64,000 nt of DNA from Ruminococcus sp. (GTDB lineage Bacteria > Bacillota > Clostridia > Oscillospirales > Ruminococcaceae). The stretch spans positions 33,012 through 97,011 of the forward strand of contig JAFUAO010000091.1 in assembly GCA_017460665.1 (NCBI GenBank), given 5' to 3'. Shown in pieces: positions 24,006 to 32,915 of the stretch (positions are counted from its first letter, which is position 1; each line of letters begins with the position of its first letter). Made by a program: the position numbers and the translations under genes. Below the pieces are notes generated by a model. That model ran no database searches. It was not told the origin of the DNA and saw only the letters and a list, made by a program, of their open reading frames with translations.

Positions 24006-25382
24006 TTATACCATTTCCTCCGGGTGGAAGACCTCGTCGAACCTCTCCTCGGTAAGGAAGCCAAGCTCTACGCAGGCCTCTTTCAGAGAGATACCGTCCT
24101 TGAAGGCCTTCTTTGCGGTCTTGGCGGCGTTCTCGTAGCCGATGTAGGGGTTGAGGGCCGTTACCAGCATGAGGGAGTTGTGGAGGTTATGGTGCATTTT
24201 TTCCTTGTTGGCCTTGATGCCCACAGCGCAGTTCTTGTTGAACGAAACGATCGACTCAGCAAGGAGCCTTGCGGACTGGAGGAAGTTATATGCACAAACG
24301 GGCATGAACACGTTCAGCTCGAAATTGCCCTGTGAGGCGGCCATTCCCACGGCAACATCGTTGCCCATGACCTGCACTGCCACCATGGTGACCTGCTCGC
24401 ACTGAGTGGGGTTGACCTTGCCGGGCATGATCGAGGATCCGGGCTCGTTCTCGGGGATGAAGATCTCTCCCAGGCCGTCACGGGGACCGGAGGCCAGCCA
24501 GCGGACGTCGTTGGCGATCTTCATCATGTCGGCAGCAAGCGCCTTCAAAGCTCCGTGGGCGAAAACGATCTCGTCCTTGGAGGTCAGTGAGTGGAACTTG
24601 TTGGGAGCGGTAACGAAGCTCTTTCCGGTAAGATCGCTGATAGCCTGTGCAGCCTTCTCCGCAAAGCCCTCAGGAGCGTTGAGGCCGGTACCTACGGCAG
24701 TTCCGCCAAGGGCAAGCTCCTTCAGCTCCCCGCAGGCGGAGAGGATCATCTTTTTGTCCTTTTCAAGGGAGGCTCTCCAGCTGCTGATCTCCTGAGAGAA
24801 CTTGATCGGAGTTGCGTCCTGGAGGTGTGTCCTTCCGCTCTTGACGATGCCCTCGTTCTCCTCCTCAAGGCGCAGGAAGGTCTCGATCAGGGTATCTATG
24901 GCAGGGATCACCTTGTCCTCAAGAGCGATCACAGCAGCGATGTGCATGGCTGTGGGGAAGGTGTCGTTGGAGGACTGGCTCATATTGATGTCGTCGTTGG
25001 GGTGGAGCAGCTTGCTGCCGGCAATCTCATTGCCCCTGTTGGCGATGACCTCGTTGGCGTTCATGTTGGACTGAGTACCGCTGCCGGTCTGCCAGACTAC
25101 AAGGGGGAAATGGTCGTTGAGGGAGCCGCTGATCACCTCGTCGCAGGCCTGTGAGACCACAGAGAGCTTCTCGTCAGTCATGCGCTCAGGCTTTAGAGCG
25201 TGGTTTGCCTGTGCAGCGGCCTTTTTGAGGATACCGAAGGCATGAGTGATCTCCCTCGGCATGGTCTCGATACCGACGCCGATGAGGAAGTTCTCGTGGC
25301 TGCGCTCGGTCTGAGCGGCCCAATACTTATCGGCAGGCACCTTCACCTCGCCCATAGAGTCGTGTTCGATACGATAGTCCAT
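24006..25382 (-). CDS. fumC: Class II fumarate hydratase
   Basis: A 458-residue fumarase C, interconverting malate and fumarate. The fumarase/aspartase signature GSSIMPGKVNPTQCE is present near residue 317, as are the conserved SQSSNDTFPTAMHIAA and TGSGTQSNMNANEV segments. Methionine 25382 follows AAAGGGAG with good spacing. It is the first gene of the hdr-flx-fumarate-reductase run, 22 bases before hdrB, so its product fumarate is the expected substrate of the downstream reductase. A Rex-like dyad lies about 120 bases upstream. Confidence 0.95.
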   Translation of the reverse strand: MDYRIEHDSMGEVKVPADKYWAAQTERSHENFLIGVGIETMPREITHAFGILKKAAAQANHALKPERMTDEKLSVVSQACDEVISGSLNDHFPLVVWQTGSGTQSNMNANEVIANRGNEIAGSKLLHPNDDINMSQSSNDTFPTAMHIAAVIALEDKVIPAIDTLIETFLRLEEENEGIVKSGRTHLQDATPIKFSQEISSWRASLEKDKKMILSACGELKELALGGTAVGTGLNAPEGFAEKAAQAISDLTGKSFVTAPNKFHSLTSKDEIVFAHGALKALAADMMKIANDVRWLASGPRDGLGEIFIPENEPGSSIMPGKVNPTQCEQVTMVAVQVMGNDVAVGMAASQGNFELNVFMPVCAYNFLQSARLLAESIVSFNKNCAVGIKANKEKMHHNLHNSLMLVTALNPYIGYENAAKTAKKAFKDGISLKEACVELGFLTEERFDEVFHPEEMV

Positions 25383-25842
25383 TGAAAACATCTCCCTTTC
25401 TGTACGGAACGCAGCCATACGTTCCCACATCTTATTACAATATAAGTATATCAGCAAATAGCTCGGTTTGGAAATACTGATTTTGAATGAGCCCATACAA
25501 GTATTGATATAATATTAACAATGTCGCGCCCCTGATAAAAAACGCTCCGGCTCTCGCAGTTCAAAGCTATATCCCTTCATATATGATCTTATCTGCAAGA
25601 CCCACAAAAAACTGATAACAGGTCTATCATTTTTGGTGGAGTTTCTAACTCCTTCTGTAACGAAAGGTCAGCTCTGCCGCACAGATGATCTTCTGAGGGA
25701 GAGCCTTGCAGAGAACTCGGCCAAAAATCCGGTATATAGCTCCATATCATTTTTTATATAATACAGGTGAAACTTTGATAATTTTTTCACAGTTTCTTTC
25801 TTCCATACGACAGCTTCGGGCTGGAGATCCAGCCCGCTCGCA
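25383..25842. other. Non-coding gap between rex and fumC
   Basis: This 460-base gap holds no convincing gene. It contains a Rex-like dyad (25504-25521), a minus-strand TATACT (25445-25450) that may be the fumC -10 with only a weak -35, and a perfect CGGGCTGG/CCAGCCCG stem (25817-25836) just after rex without a clear T-run. A 54-codon minus-strand frame near 25590-25755 lacks a ribosome site. Confidence 0.5.
25504..25521. promoter_or_regulatory. Candidate Rex operator upstream of fumC
   Basis: The 18-bp TTGATATAATATTAACAA (reverse TTGTTAATATTATATCAA) matches the clostridial Rex consensus TTGTTAAnnnnTTAACAA at 12 of 14 specified positions. The rex gene itself lies 320 bases away. Confidence 0.6.
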
Positions 25843-26481
25843 TCATTTCTTGTCCATGGTGTTCAGGCCGTATGAAAGAGTCGTCAGACTGTCGCCAAGG
25901 TGTACGTTCTCCACCAGCACCCCACGGTAGCTCAGCCGCAAATCGTAGTGGGTGAAGTTCCAAAAGGCCTTGATACCGCAGTTTATCAGCCGCTCGGTCT
26001 CCTTGGCAGCGTCGTCCTTGGGTATGCACAGGATCGCTGCGATCGGGTGGTTCTCGTGGCAGAAGCTCTCGATCGAGCTGCTGCTCATGACCTCCAGCTC
26101 CCCTACCCTGCGGCCAACCAGCTCAGGGTCCACATCGAAGATCCCGATCAGCTTGAAGCCTCGGTTGTCAAAGTCGATATGGGCGGCAAGGGCCCTTCCG
26201 AGATTTCCGGCGCCCAGAAGGATCATGGGCGTGCACTTATCGAGACCGAGGATCTTGCCGATCTCGCCACGGAGCTCGGTGACGTTGTAGCCGTAGCCCT
26301 GCTGTCCGAACTCGCCGAAGCAGTTGAAATCCTGGCGGATCTGTGAGGCCGTCAGCCCCATTTTCTCCGCCAGCTCCCTTGAGGAGATCCTCACATAGCC
26401 GTTGGCCTCAAGATCTCCAAGAAATCTGTAGTACCTTGGCAGCCGGCGTATGACTGAGTTGGATATTGTAGTTTTCGACAA
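25843..26481 (-). CDS. rex: Redox-sensing transcriptional repressor Rex
   Basis: A 212-residue Rex. The N-terminal winged helix (SVIRRLPRYYRFLGDL, then ISSRELAEKMGLTASQIRQDF) is followed by a Rossmann domain with LLGAGNLGRALA. Rex leaves its operators when NADH rises relative to NAD, de-repressing fermentation and NADH-consuming genes. Here it is encoded between icd and the fumC-hdr-flx operon, and Rex-like dyads lie before fumC and at the aconitase promoter, suggesting local control of the whole block. Confidence 0.96.
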   Translation of the reverse strand: MSKTTISNSVIRRLPRYYRFLGDLEANGYVRISSRELAEKMGLTASQIRQDFNCFGEFGQQGYGYNVTELRGEIGKILGLDKCTPMILLGAGNLGRALAAHIDFDNRGFKLIGIFDVDPELVGRRVGELEVMSSSSIESFCHENHPIAAILCIPKDDAAKETERLINCGIKAFWNFTHYDLRLSYRGVLVENVHLGDSLTTLSYGLNTMDKK

Positions 26482-26515
26482 TTCATTCGCCTCTTTTCAG
26501 AAGTTCTCCTTCAAG

Positions 26516-27727
26516 TTATACTAAGCTGTCAAGTCTGACCTTGATCTCGTCTAAGAAGGTCTTTGAGTCCACCTTCCGCTTGTTCTCCAGCTTGGAGATG
26601 AGGAACAGGTCGCCGGTCATGACGCCCTCCTCGATAGTCTGGATCGTAGCCTTCTCCAGCTTATCTGCGAACTCGCACAGCTCGGGAGTGCCGTCCAGCT
26701 CGCCTTTCTTGCGGAGAGCGCCGCTCCATGCGAAGATCGTTGCAACGGAGTTGGTGGAGGTCTCCTCGCCCTTGAGGTACTTGTAGTAGTGGCGCTGTAC
26801 AGTTCCGTGGGCGGCCTCGTACTCATAGATACCGTCGGGAGAAACGAGGACCGAGGTCATCATGGCAAGGCTGCCGTAGGCGGTAGAGACCATGTCCGAC
26901 ATAACGTCGCCGTCGTAGTTCTTGCAGGCCCAGATATAGCCGCCGTTGGAGCGGATCACTCTTGCAACAGCGTCGTCGATCAGCGTGTAGAAGTACTCGA
27001 TGCCGGCGGCCTCGTACTTCTCCTTGTACTCGGCGTCATAGATCTCCTGGAAAATATCCTTGAAGCGGTGGTCGTACTTCTTTGAGATCGTGTCCTTGGA
27101 GGCGAACCAAACGTCCTGCTTCAGGTCGAGACCGTAGTTGAGGCAGGCCCTTGCGAAGCCTGCGATAGAGTCGTCCAGATTGTGCAGGCCCTGAATGATA
27201 CCGTCGCACTTGGAGAAATCGTGGATCAGCTCACGGGTCTCGCTGCCGTTCTCGTCGGTGACTACCAGCTCAGCCTTGCTGCCCTTGCTGACACGCATCT
27301 CGGTGTTCTTGTAAACATCGCCGTAAGCGTGACGGGCAATGGTGATAGGCTTGGTCCAGGTGGGTATATAGGGCTCGATGCCCTTTACGATGATAGGAGT
27401 CCTGAAAACAGTTCCGTCAAGAGCAGCACGGATCGTGCCATTGGGCGACTTCCACATCTGAGACAGGTCATACTCCGGCATCCTTGCAGCATTGGGAGTG
27501 ATCGTTGCGCACTTTACTGCAACGCCGTACTTCTTCGTAGCCTCGGCAGAGTCCAGTGTTACCTGGTCCTTGGTCTCCTCCCGGTGCTTGAGCCCAAGGT
27601 CGTAGTACTCTGTGTTGAGCTCGATATAGGGCTCCAGCAGGGTCTCCTTGATCCACTGCCAGAGAATACGGGTCATCTCGTCGCCGTCCATCTCAACGAG
27701 AGGTGTTTTCATGATGATCTTTGCCAT
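26516..27727 (-). CDS. icd: NADP-dependent isocitrate dehydrogenase
   Basis: A 403-residue enzyme of the dimeric type II (eukaryote-like) NADP-IDH class, converting isocitrate to 2-oxoglutarate. Class features are the start [19 protein letters not shown], the substrate loop segment [17 protein letters not shown], and [17 protein letters not shown] near residue 315. GGAGG precedes the ATG at 27727. With aconitase encoded in the same run it gives the oxidative branch from citrate to 2-oxoglutarate for glutamate synthesis; citrate synthase is not in the window. Confidence 0.95.
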   Translation of the reverse strand: MAKIIMKTPLVEMDGDEMTRILWQWIKETLLEPYIELNTEYYDLGLKHREETKDQVTLDSAEATKKYGVAVKCATITPNAARMPEYDLSQMWKSPNGTIRAALDGTVFRTPIIVKGIEPYIPTWTKPITIARHAYGDVYKNTEMRVSKGSKAELVVTDENGSETRELIHDFSKCDGIIQGLHNLDDSIAGFARACLNYGLDLKQDVWFASKDTISKKYDHRFKDIFQEIYDAEYKEKYEAAGIEYFYTLIDDAVARVIRSNGGYIWACKNYDGDVMSDMVSTAYGSLAMMTSVLVSPDGIYEYEAAHGTVQRHYYKYLKGEETSTNSVATIFAWSGALRKKGELDGTPELCEFADKLEKATIQTIEEGVMTGDLFLISKLENKRKVDSKTFLDEIKVRLDSLV

Positions 27728-27773
27728 TGGTCCATTCCTCCTAAACTTTATCGACTTATTTTTGGCTGAGCAG

Positions 27774-28139
27774 TCAGTCGGCGCTGCTCAGCAGTATGAC
27801 TGCCCCGAAGAAAAGGGTGATCATAACAAGTATGATCGCATTTCTCAAAAGGGCGTATTTCAGCGTGATCTTGTCAAAGGAAACGCTCTTGTAGGTCCCC
27901 ACTCCGAAGGCGGCCAGCACTCCGAATACCAGATAGCCTCCTCCGATCATCTTCGCTATGGCAAGTCCCAGAACGAAGCCAAGGATCTGAGGCAGGAACA
28001 GCAGCCAGATCCCCGGGCTCCCACGGCGCCGCCGATAGCTCGGGACGTATCTGCCGGAGTCCTTTAGTGAGTCCTCATAGCGCTGATCCGTAGCGTCCAC
28101 GTCGTCGAAAATATCCTTTATTATCTCGATGATCTTCAT
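27774..28139 (-). CDS. Small membrane protein between aconitase and icd
   Basis: A 121-residue protein: a charged N-terminal 45 residues with [10 protein letters not shown], then three hydrophobic segments ([52 protein letters not shown]). I do not recognise a family. It lies within the minus-strand aconitase-icd-rex run with short gaps, so it is probably co-transcribed. A GCTGAGCAG/CTGCTCAGC hairpin (27765-27792) spans its stop codon. Confidence 0.6.
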   Translation of the reverse strand: MKIIEIIKDIFDDVDATDQRYEDSLKDSGRYVPSYRRRRGSPGIWLLFLPQILGFVLGLAIAKMIGGGYLVFGVLAAFGVGTYKSVSFDKITLKYALLRNAIILVMITLFFGAVILLSSAD

Positions 28140-28174
28140 ATCTTTCCCCGAAAAATATCATTTATTTGCCGCTG

Positions 28175-28366
28175 CTATCTGAGCACCGGCATGAGCGTAA
28201 AGAGAAGCAGTCCCAGGAGGAGCAGAGCTCCCAGAAGGTCAACGGCCCTCCGGAGGCCTCTCCAGCCTCCTCCACGGATATGCTTATACACGTTCAGTCC
28301 CCAAAAAACGAGGAGAAGCAGTATGAAAAACACAAGGATCCTGATCATTCCCTCAGCCGTCTTCAT
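28175..28366 (-). CDS. Small two-helix membrane protein
   Basis: A 63-residue protein with two hydrophobic helices (IRILVFFILLLLVFWGLNVY and LLGALLLLGLLLFTLMPVL) joined by a basic loop (KHIRGGGWRGLRR). No family recognised. It lies 17 bases downstream of the aconitase gene and 35 bases before the next membrane-protein gene. Confidence 0.55.
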   Translation of the reverse strand: MKTAEGMIRILVFFILLLLVFWGLNVYKHIRGGGWRGLRRAVDLLGALLLLGLLLFTLMPVLR

Positions 28367-28383
28367 ACTGCGCCCTCCCTTTT

Positions 28384-30321
28384 TTACTTCATGGACTCCC
28401 TAGTGAAGTCGAGAAGTCCGCCAGCAAGCATGATGTCCTTGGTGCGTCCGGAGAGCTCGCAGAGCACGGGGATCTCAGCGCCGTTGGTCTTGTCGATCAC
28501 AGTGAGCCGGCTCTCGCCCTCAGAGACAGACTTCCTAACGTCTGCAAGGAGGAGCTGATCGCCTTCCTGGATCTTGTCGTAGTCGGCCTCGTTCACGAAT
28601 GTGAGAGGCAGGATGCCTGCGTTGATAAGGTTAGCTCTGTGGATACGGGCGAAGGACTTCACCAGCACTGCCTTGACTCCCAGATAAAGAGGAGCAAGGG
28701 CAGCGTGCTCACGGGAGGAACCCTGTCCGTAATTGGAGCCGCCTACGATGATGCTCTTGCCAAGGCGCTCTGCCCTCTTGGGGAAGCTCTCGTCGCATAC
28801 CGCAAAGCAGAACTGGGAGATCTTCGGGATATTCGAGCGAAGAGGCAGGATCTTTGCGCCGGCAGGCATGATGTGGTCTGTGGTTATATTGTCGCCCACC
28901 TTGAGAGAAACAGGTGCGTCTATAGTCTCAAGGAGAGGTGTGGTCTCGGGATAGGGCTTGATGTTGGGCCCACGGAGGATCTCCACGCTGTCCATCTCCT
29001 CGGCAGGGGCAGGAGGAACTACCATGTTGTCGTTGATAGTGAACTCCTCGGGCAGAGCGAACTCAGGCATATCGCCCAGCTCTCTGGGGTCTGTCAGGTA
29101 GCCTGTGAGAGCAGAGACTGCTGCCATTTCGGGAGATACCAGGTAGATCTGGCCGTCCTTAGTTCCGGAGCGTCCCTCGAAGTTCCTGTTGAAGGTACGC
29201 AGAGAGATGCCCTTGGAGTTAGGCGACTGTCCCATACCGATACAGGGACCGCAGGCGCTCTCCAGGATCCTTGCGCCGGCGTCGATCAGTGTTGCCAGTG
29301 CGCCGTTCTGAGCCATCATGTTCAGCACCTGCTTGGAGCCCGGTGCGATAGCCAGAGAAACGTCAGGGTGAACGGTCTTGCCCTTGAGGATATATGCTAC
29401 CTTAAGCATATCAAGAAGGGAGGAGTTGGTACATGAGCCGATACATACCTGATCCACCTTCAGCTTTCCGATCTCCTCCACGCTCTTAACGTTGTCGGGA
29501 GAGTGAGGACAGGCTGCAAGAGGCACCAGCTGGCTCAGGTCGATAGTCAGCTCCTCGTCGTATACTGCATCAGGATCTGCTGCAAGAGGAGTCCATACCT
29601 CCTCACGCTGCTGAGCCTTCAGGAACTGCTTTGTGATCTCATCTGAGGGGAAGATCGAGGTAGTCGCTCCCAGCTCAGCGCCCATGTTGGTGATAGTTGC
29701 ACGCTCAGGGACCGAAAGGGTCTTGACGCCTTCGCCGACGTACTCGATGACCTTGCCGACGCCGCCCTTGACGGACAGTCTCTTAAGGACCTCAAGGATA
29801 ACGTCCTTTGCAGCTACCCAGGGACGGAGCTTTCCAGTGAGCTCCACCTTTACCACCTTGGGACAGGTGATGTAGTAAGCGCCGCCGCCCATTGCAACAG
29901 CAACGTCCAGTCCGCCTGCGCCGATAGCGATCATGCCGATACCGCCGCCTGTGGGAGTGTGGCTGTCGGAGCCGATAAGGGTCTTTCCGGGGATACCGAA
30001 GCGCTCAAGGTGTACCTGGTGGCAGATACCGTTGCCGGGACGTGAGAACCAGATGCCGTGCTTCTTGGCGACGCTTCCGATGAAGCGGTGGTCGTCGGCG
30101 TTCTCAAAGCCGCTCTGGAGAGTATTGTGGTCTATGTAAGCTACAGAGCGCTCGGTCTTGACTCTGGGGACTCCCATAGCCTCGAATTCGAGGTAAGCCA
30201 TCGTTCCGGTAGCGTCCTGAGTGAGGGTCTGATCGATACGGATACCGATCTCCTGACCCTTGACATACTCGCCGTCAACAAGGTGTGCTCTGAGGATCTT
30301 TTCAGTAAGTGTGTAGCCCAT
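28384..30321 (-). CDS. acn: Aconitate hydratase (mitochondrial-like subtype)
   Basis: A 645-residue aconitase, converting citrate to isocitrate. Cluster ligands are seen in CIGSCTNSS and ACGPCIGMG, and the C-terminal swivel domain carries GGSNYGQGSSREHAALAP. The length fits the shorter bacterial aconitase subtype rather than the 890-residue AcnA. I start at 30321 (MGYTLTEKIL) because AGGA is 9 bases upstream; the upstream ATGs abut the ribosome site. Its promoter overlaps a Rex-like dyad. It heads the aconitase-icd-rex run. Confidence 0.93.
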   Translation of the reverse strand: MGYTLTEKILRAHLVDGEYVKGQEIGIRIDQTLTQDATGTMAYLEFEAMGVPRVKTERSVAYIDHNTLQSGFENADDHRFIGSVAKKHGIWFSRPGNGICHQVHLERFGIPGKTLIGSDSHTPTGGGIGMIAIGAGGLDVAVAMGGGAYYITCPKVVKVELTGKLRPWVAAKDVILEVLKRLSVKGGVGKVIEYVGEGVKTLSVPERATITNMGAELGATTSIFPSDEITKQFLKAQQREEVWTPLAADPDAVYDEELTIDLSQLVPLAACPHSPDNVKSVEEIGKLKVDQVCIGSCTNSSLLDMLKVAYILKGKTVHPDVSLAIAPGSKQVLNMMAQNGALATLIDAGARILESACGPCIGMGQSPNSKGISLRTFNRNFEGRSGTKDGQIYLVSPEMAAVSALTGYLTDPRELGDMPEFALPEEFTINDNMVVPPAPAEEMDSVEILRGPNIKPYPETTPLLETIDAPVSLKVGDNITTDHIMPAGAKILPLRSNIPKISQFCFAVCDESFPKRAERLGKSIIVGGSNYGQGSSREHAALAPLYLGVKAVLVKSFARIHRANLINAGILPLTFVNEADYDKIQEGDQLLLADVRKSVSEGESRLTVIDKTNGAEIPVLCELSGRTKDIMLAGGLLDFTRESMK

Positions 30322-30353
30322 TGAGATCATTCCTTTCAATACATATATATTAC

Positions 30354-30393
30354 ATTTTACTACTTTTCACAAAGTTTGTCAAGAATTAAACAA
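30354..30393 (-). promoter_or_regulatory. Aconitase promoter overlapped by a candidate Rex operator
   Basis: On the minus strand TTGACA (30377-30382), 17 bases, TAAAAT (30354-30359). The 18-bp TTGTTTAATTCTTGACAA (30376-30393, minus strand) matches the Rex consensus TTGTTAAnnnnTTAACAA at 12 of 14 positions and covers the -35, a natural repressor position. Confidence 0.65.
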
Positions 30394-30432
30394 GGCTGAG
30401 AAAAAACTGACAGGCTCAAACTGTTAGCATGA

Positions 30433-30464
30433 TAAAACAAAAGAGCTCCCCACACGGAGAGCTC
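30433..30464 (-). terminator. Terminator after the lon-engB-lysA-acetyltransferase run
   Basis: GAGCTCCCC/GGAGAGCTC stem (30443-30464, one mismatch) followed on the minus strand by TTTTGTTTTATC, just past the acetyltransferase stop. Confidence 0.8.
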
Positions 30465-30490
30465 CCTGATGAGCAGTATCAGTTTTCGGC

Positions 30491-30970
30491 CTAAAGCAGC
30501 TTCTCCGCTGCGATGAAGTCATGGCCGAACATGAAATAGTTCCCATAGAACTCAAAGCCGAGGGAGGCGTAGGTCCGCCGGGCGATCAGGTTTTGCTCCG
30601 CCACGAGGATATGCACCGAACGCAGGCCCTGCCGGGAGAGCTCCGCAAAGAGGAGCCTGAGCAGCTCTTTGGATAGTCCCCTGCCCTGGAGCTGCCGGTC
30701 TATGGCAACCCTTGCGATCTCGCAGCAGCTCTCGGTGACCTGCCAGCAGTCCAGCCCGTCCAGCTCATTTTCCGGGACCACAGACACGCAGCCGGCCGGC
30801 TTTCCCTCCATATCCAGCACATACAGGCTCTCCGCCGCCAAATCCTCGGCGACCGTCTGGGCGTTGGGGTAGCCCTCGTCCCAAGTGCAGCCCTCTGCCT
30901 TTGCCGCACAGCGATAAAGGCGGAGGATAGCCTCCGCCTCGCTGGTCTTTGCTTTTCTCAGCTCAAACAT
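30491..30970 (-). CDS. GNAT-family N-acetyltransferase
   Basis: A 159-residue GNAT acetyltransferase. The core shows CCEIARVAIDRQLQGRGLSKELLRLLF, the acetyl-CoA pyrophosphate-binding loop (RxxGxG-type Q-L-Q-G-R-G-L), followed by an LVAEQNLIARRTYASLGFEF segment. The substrate is unknown. It overlaps the 3' end of lysA by 8 bases and is the last gene before a terminator. Confidence 0.85.
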   Translation of the reverse strand: MFELRKAKTSEAEAILRLYRCAAKAEGCTWDEGYPNAQTVAEDLAAESLYVLDMEGKPAGCVSVVPENELDGLDCWQVTESCCEIARVAIDRQLQGRGLSKELLRLLFAELSRQGLRSVHILVAEQNLIARRTYASLGFEFYGNYFMFGHDFIAAEKLL

Positions 30971-32261
30971 CGTTGCTGATCAGGTCGTCCAGAGACTGCC
31001 TGTTCACAACGACTCTAGACTCGCCCTCGTTCACGAAAACTACTGCCGGCTTCTGGAGGCGGTTGTAGTTGGAGGACATGGAGTAATTGTAAGCTCCGGT
31101 AGCCAGAACTGCCAGTATATCGCCGCTCTCGGCGTGCTGGAGAGGCATATCCTCGCCGATCAGGTCGCCGCTCTCGCAGCACTTTCCGGCGATAGTCACC
31201 CTCTCGCTGCGCTCCTCACCTGCTTTGTTGGCAACGACTGCCTCGTACTCGGACTGATAGAGGATATATCTGGGGTCATCGGCCATTCCTCCGTCAACTG
31301 AGACATATGTACGGATCCCGGGGATCTCTTTTCTTGCACCAACGGTGTACAAAGTGATACCTGCGGGAGCTGCGATAGCTCTTCCGGGCTCGATGTAAAC
31401 GTCAGGCATGGTCAGCCCAAGATCACTGCACTTCTCCTTCACCACGGCAGAAACACGCTCTGCATAGACCTCGAAGGGCGCAGGATCGTGCTCATTAAGG
31501 TACTTTATGCCGAAGCCTCCCCCAAGATTGAGGGCAGAGATCTCGTAGCCCAGCTCGTTCTTGATCTTGGCCATGAGCTCCAGCATCACCTTTGCAGCAG
31601 CCTCAAAGGGCTCGATGTCGAAGATCTGGGAGCCGATATGACAGTGGAGACCGATGAGCCGGACGTTCTCGCAGGAAAGGGCCTCCTTCACAGCGTCGAA
31701 GGCCTCGCCTGTCTCCAGCGCAAAGCCGAACTTGCTGTCGATCTGGCCGGTCATGATGAACTGGTGAGTGTGGGCGTCGATGCCGGGCTTGATGCGGAAC
31801 ATTATGTTGGGGCAGGCGATAAGCTCAGCGGCTATCTTCTCCAGTCTGCGGAGCTCGCTGAGGTTGTCCACGATGATGTGTCCAACTCCCACCTCGATGG
31901 CGTAGCGGAGCTCCTCGTCGGTCTTGTTGTTGCCGTGGAAGCCCACCTCCTCCATGGGGAAGCCAGCCTTGACAGCGGTGTAGAGCTCGCCGATCGAAAC
32001 AGCGTCCAGGCCTACGCCCTCGCTGGCAACGACCCTGCACATCTCCAAGCAGGTAAAGGCCTTCCCTGCATAGTGGACGTAGCCCTTGCCGTCGTAGTAC
32101 TTCTGCATACTGTCACGGAACCTGCGAAGGTTCGTGCGGATGAGCTGCTCGTCCATAACGTACAGCGGAGTGCCGTACTGACGTGCAAGCTCGACTGTGT
32201 CTGCGCCGCCGATAGTCAGGTGACCCTGCCCGTTGACGGCCAAATTCTCTGATACGAACAT
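30963..32261 (-). CDS. lysA: Diaminopimelate decarboxylase
   Basis: A 432-residue fold-III PLP enzyme making lysine from meso-diaminopimelate. Seen are the PLP lysine motif YAGKAF near residue 66, HCHIGSQIFD, the glycine-rich LNLGGGFGIKYL, EPGRAIAAPAGIT and the C-terminal CESGD active-site motif contributed across the dimer. The length is usual. It is in a housekeeping run with engB and lon, 24 bases after engB. Confidence 0.95.
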   Translation of the reverse strand: MFVSENLAVNGQGHLTIGGADTVELARQYGTPLYVMDEQLIRTNLRRFRDSMQKYYDGKGYVHYAGKAFTCLEMCRVVASEGVGLDAVSIGELYTAVKAGFPMEEVGFHGNNKTDEELRYAIEVGVGHIIVDNLSELRRLEKIAAELIACPNIMFRIKPGIDAHTHQFIMTGQIDSKFGFALETGEAFDAVKEALSCENVRLIGLHCHIGSQIFDIEPFEAAAKVMLELMAKIKNELGYEISALNLGGGFGIKYLNEHDPAPFEVYAERVSAVVKEKCSDLGLTMPDVYIEPGRAIAAPAGITLYTVGARKEIPGIRTYVSVDGGMADDPRYILYQSEYEAVVANKAGEERSERVTIAGKCCESGDLIGEDMPLQHAESGDILAVLATGAYNYSMSSNYNRLQKPAVVFVNEGESRVVVNRQSLDDLISNDV

Positions 32262-32285
32262 TGCGATCAGTCCTTTCTGGTAGAT

Positions 32286-32894
32286 CTATATAGCATCGAC
32301 GTCATTGTCGTCTGCGATATCCTCAACTATCTGTCTGAGCTCCTCCACTCCCTCGAAGGTCTGGGAGGAAAAGGGCACGACGTGCATATCTGCGAAGCAG
32401 GGGATCTCCTGCCCGAAGGCCTCCATGCGCTTCTCACGCTCGGTCTTCTTCAGCTTATCGGCCTTTGTCAGCACTAAGACGAAGGGCAGCTCGGTGTCGA
32501 TCAGGTAGTTGATCATGTCCACGTCGTCCTTTGTGGGAGCGTGGCGCATATCCACTAGCATGAACACCAGCCTTATGTCCCTGTCCGAGCTAAGATAGCC
32601 CTCGATCAGCCCTGACCAGCGCTCCTTCTCGGACTTGGCCACCTTTGCGTAGCCATAGCCGGGAAGATCTACGAAGAAGATGTGTTCAAGGCTGTAGAAA
32701 TTTATGGTAGCTGTTTTTCCGGGAACAGAGCTGACTCTCGCCAGGTTTTTCCGGTTGAACAGCTTGTTGATCAGCGTAGACTTCCCCACGTTTGAGTGCC
32801 CTGCGAAGGCGATCTCTATGCGCTCCGGCGCAGGGATCTGTGAGAACTTGCCGTAGGAGGCGAAATACTCGGCCTTATTGTAATTCAGCTTCAT
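32286..32894 (-). CDS. engB: Ribosome biogenesis GTP-binding protein EngB/YsxC
   Basis: A 202-residue TrmE-Era-type GTPase used in 50S assembly. Motifs: G1 GHSNVGKST, G2 region GKTATINFY, G3 DLPGYG, G4 TKADK. It lies 21 bases downstream of lon, the common lon-engB order in Firmicutes. Confidence 0.96.
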   Translation of the reverse strand: MKLNYNKAEYFASYGKFSQIPAPERIEIAFAGHSNVGKSTLINKLFNRKNLARVSSVPGKTATINFYSLEHIFFVDLPGYGYAKVAKSEKERWSGLIEGYLSSDRDIRLVFMLVDMRHAPTKDDVDMINYLIDTELPFVLVLTKADKLKKTEREKRMEAFGQEIPCFADMHVVPFSSQTFEGVEELRQIVEDIADDNDVDAI

Positions 32895-32915
32895 TCTGGT
32901 CTCCTTTCAGCTTTT

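Noticed and set aside
25590-25755. 54-codon minus-strand frame in the rex-fumC gap
   Set aside because: No ribosome site, no recognisable features, and it lies in an AT-rich regulatory gap.
25760-25795. GTGAAA...TTTCAC as a Rex site downstream of rex
   Set aside because: The half-sites are too far apart and lie past the 3' end of rex, far from fumC; the 25504 site fits better.
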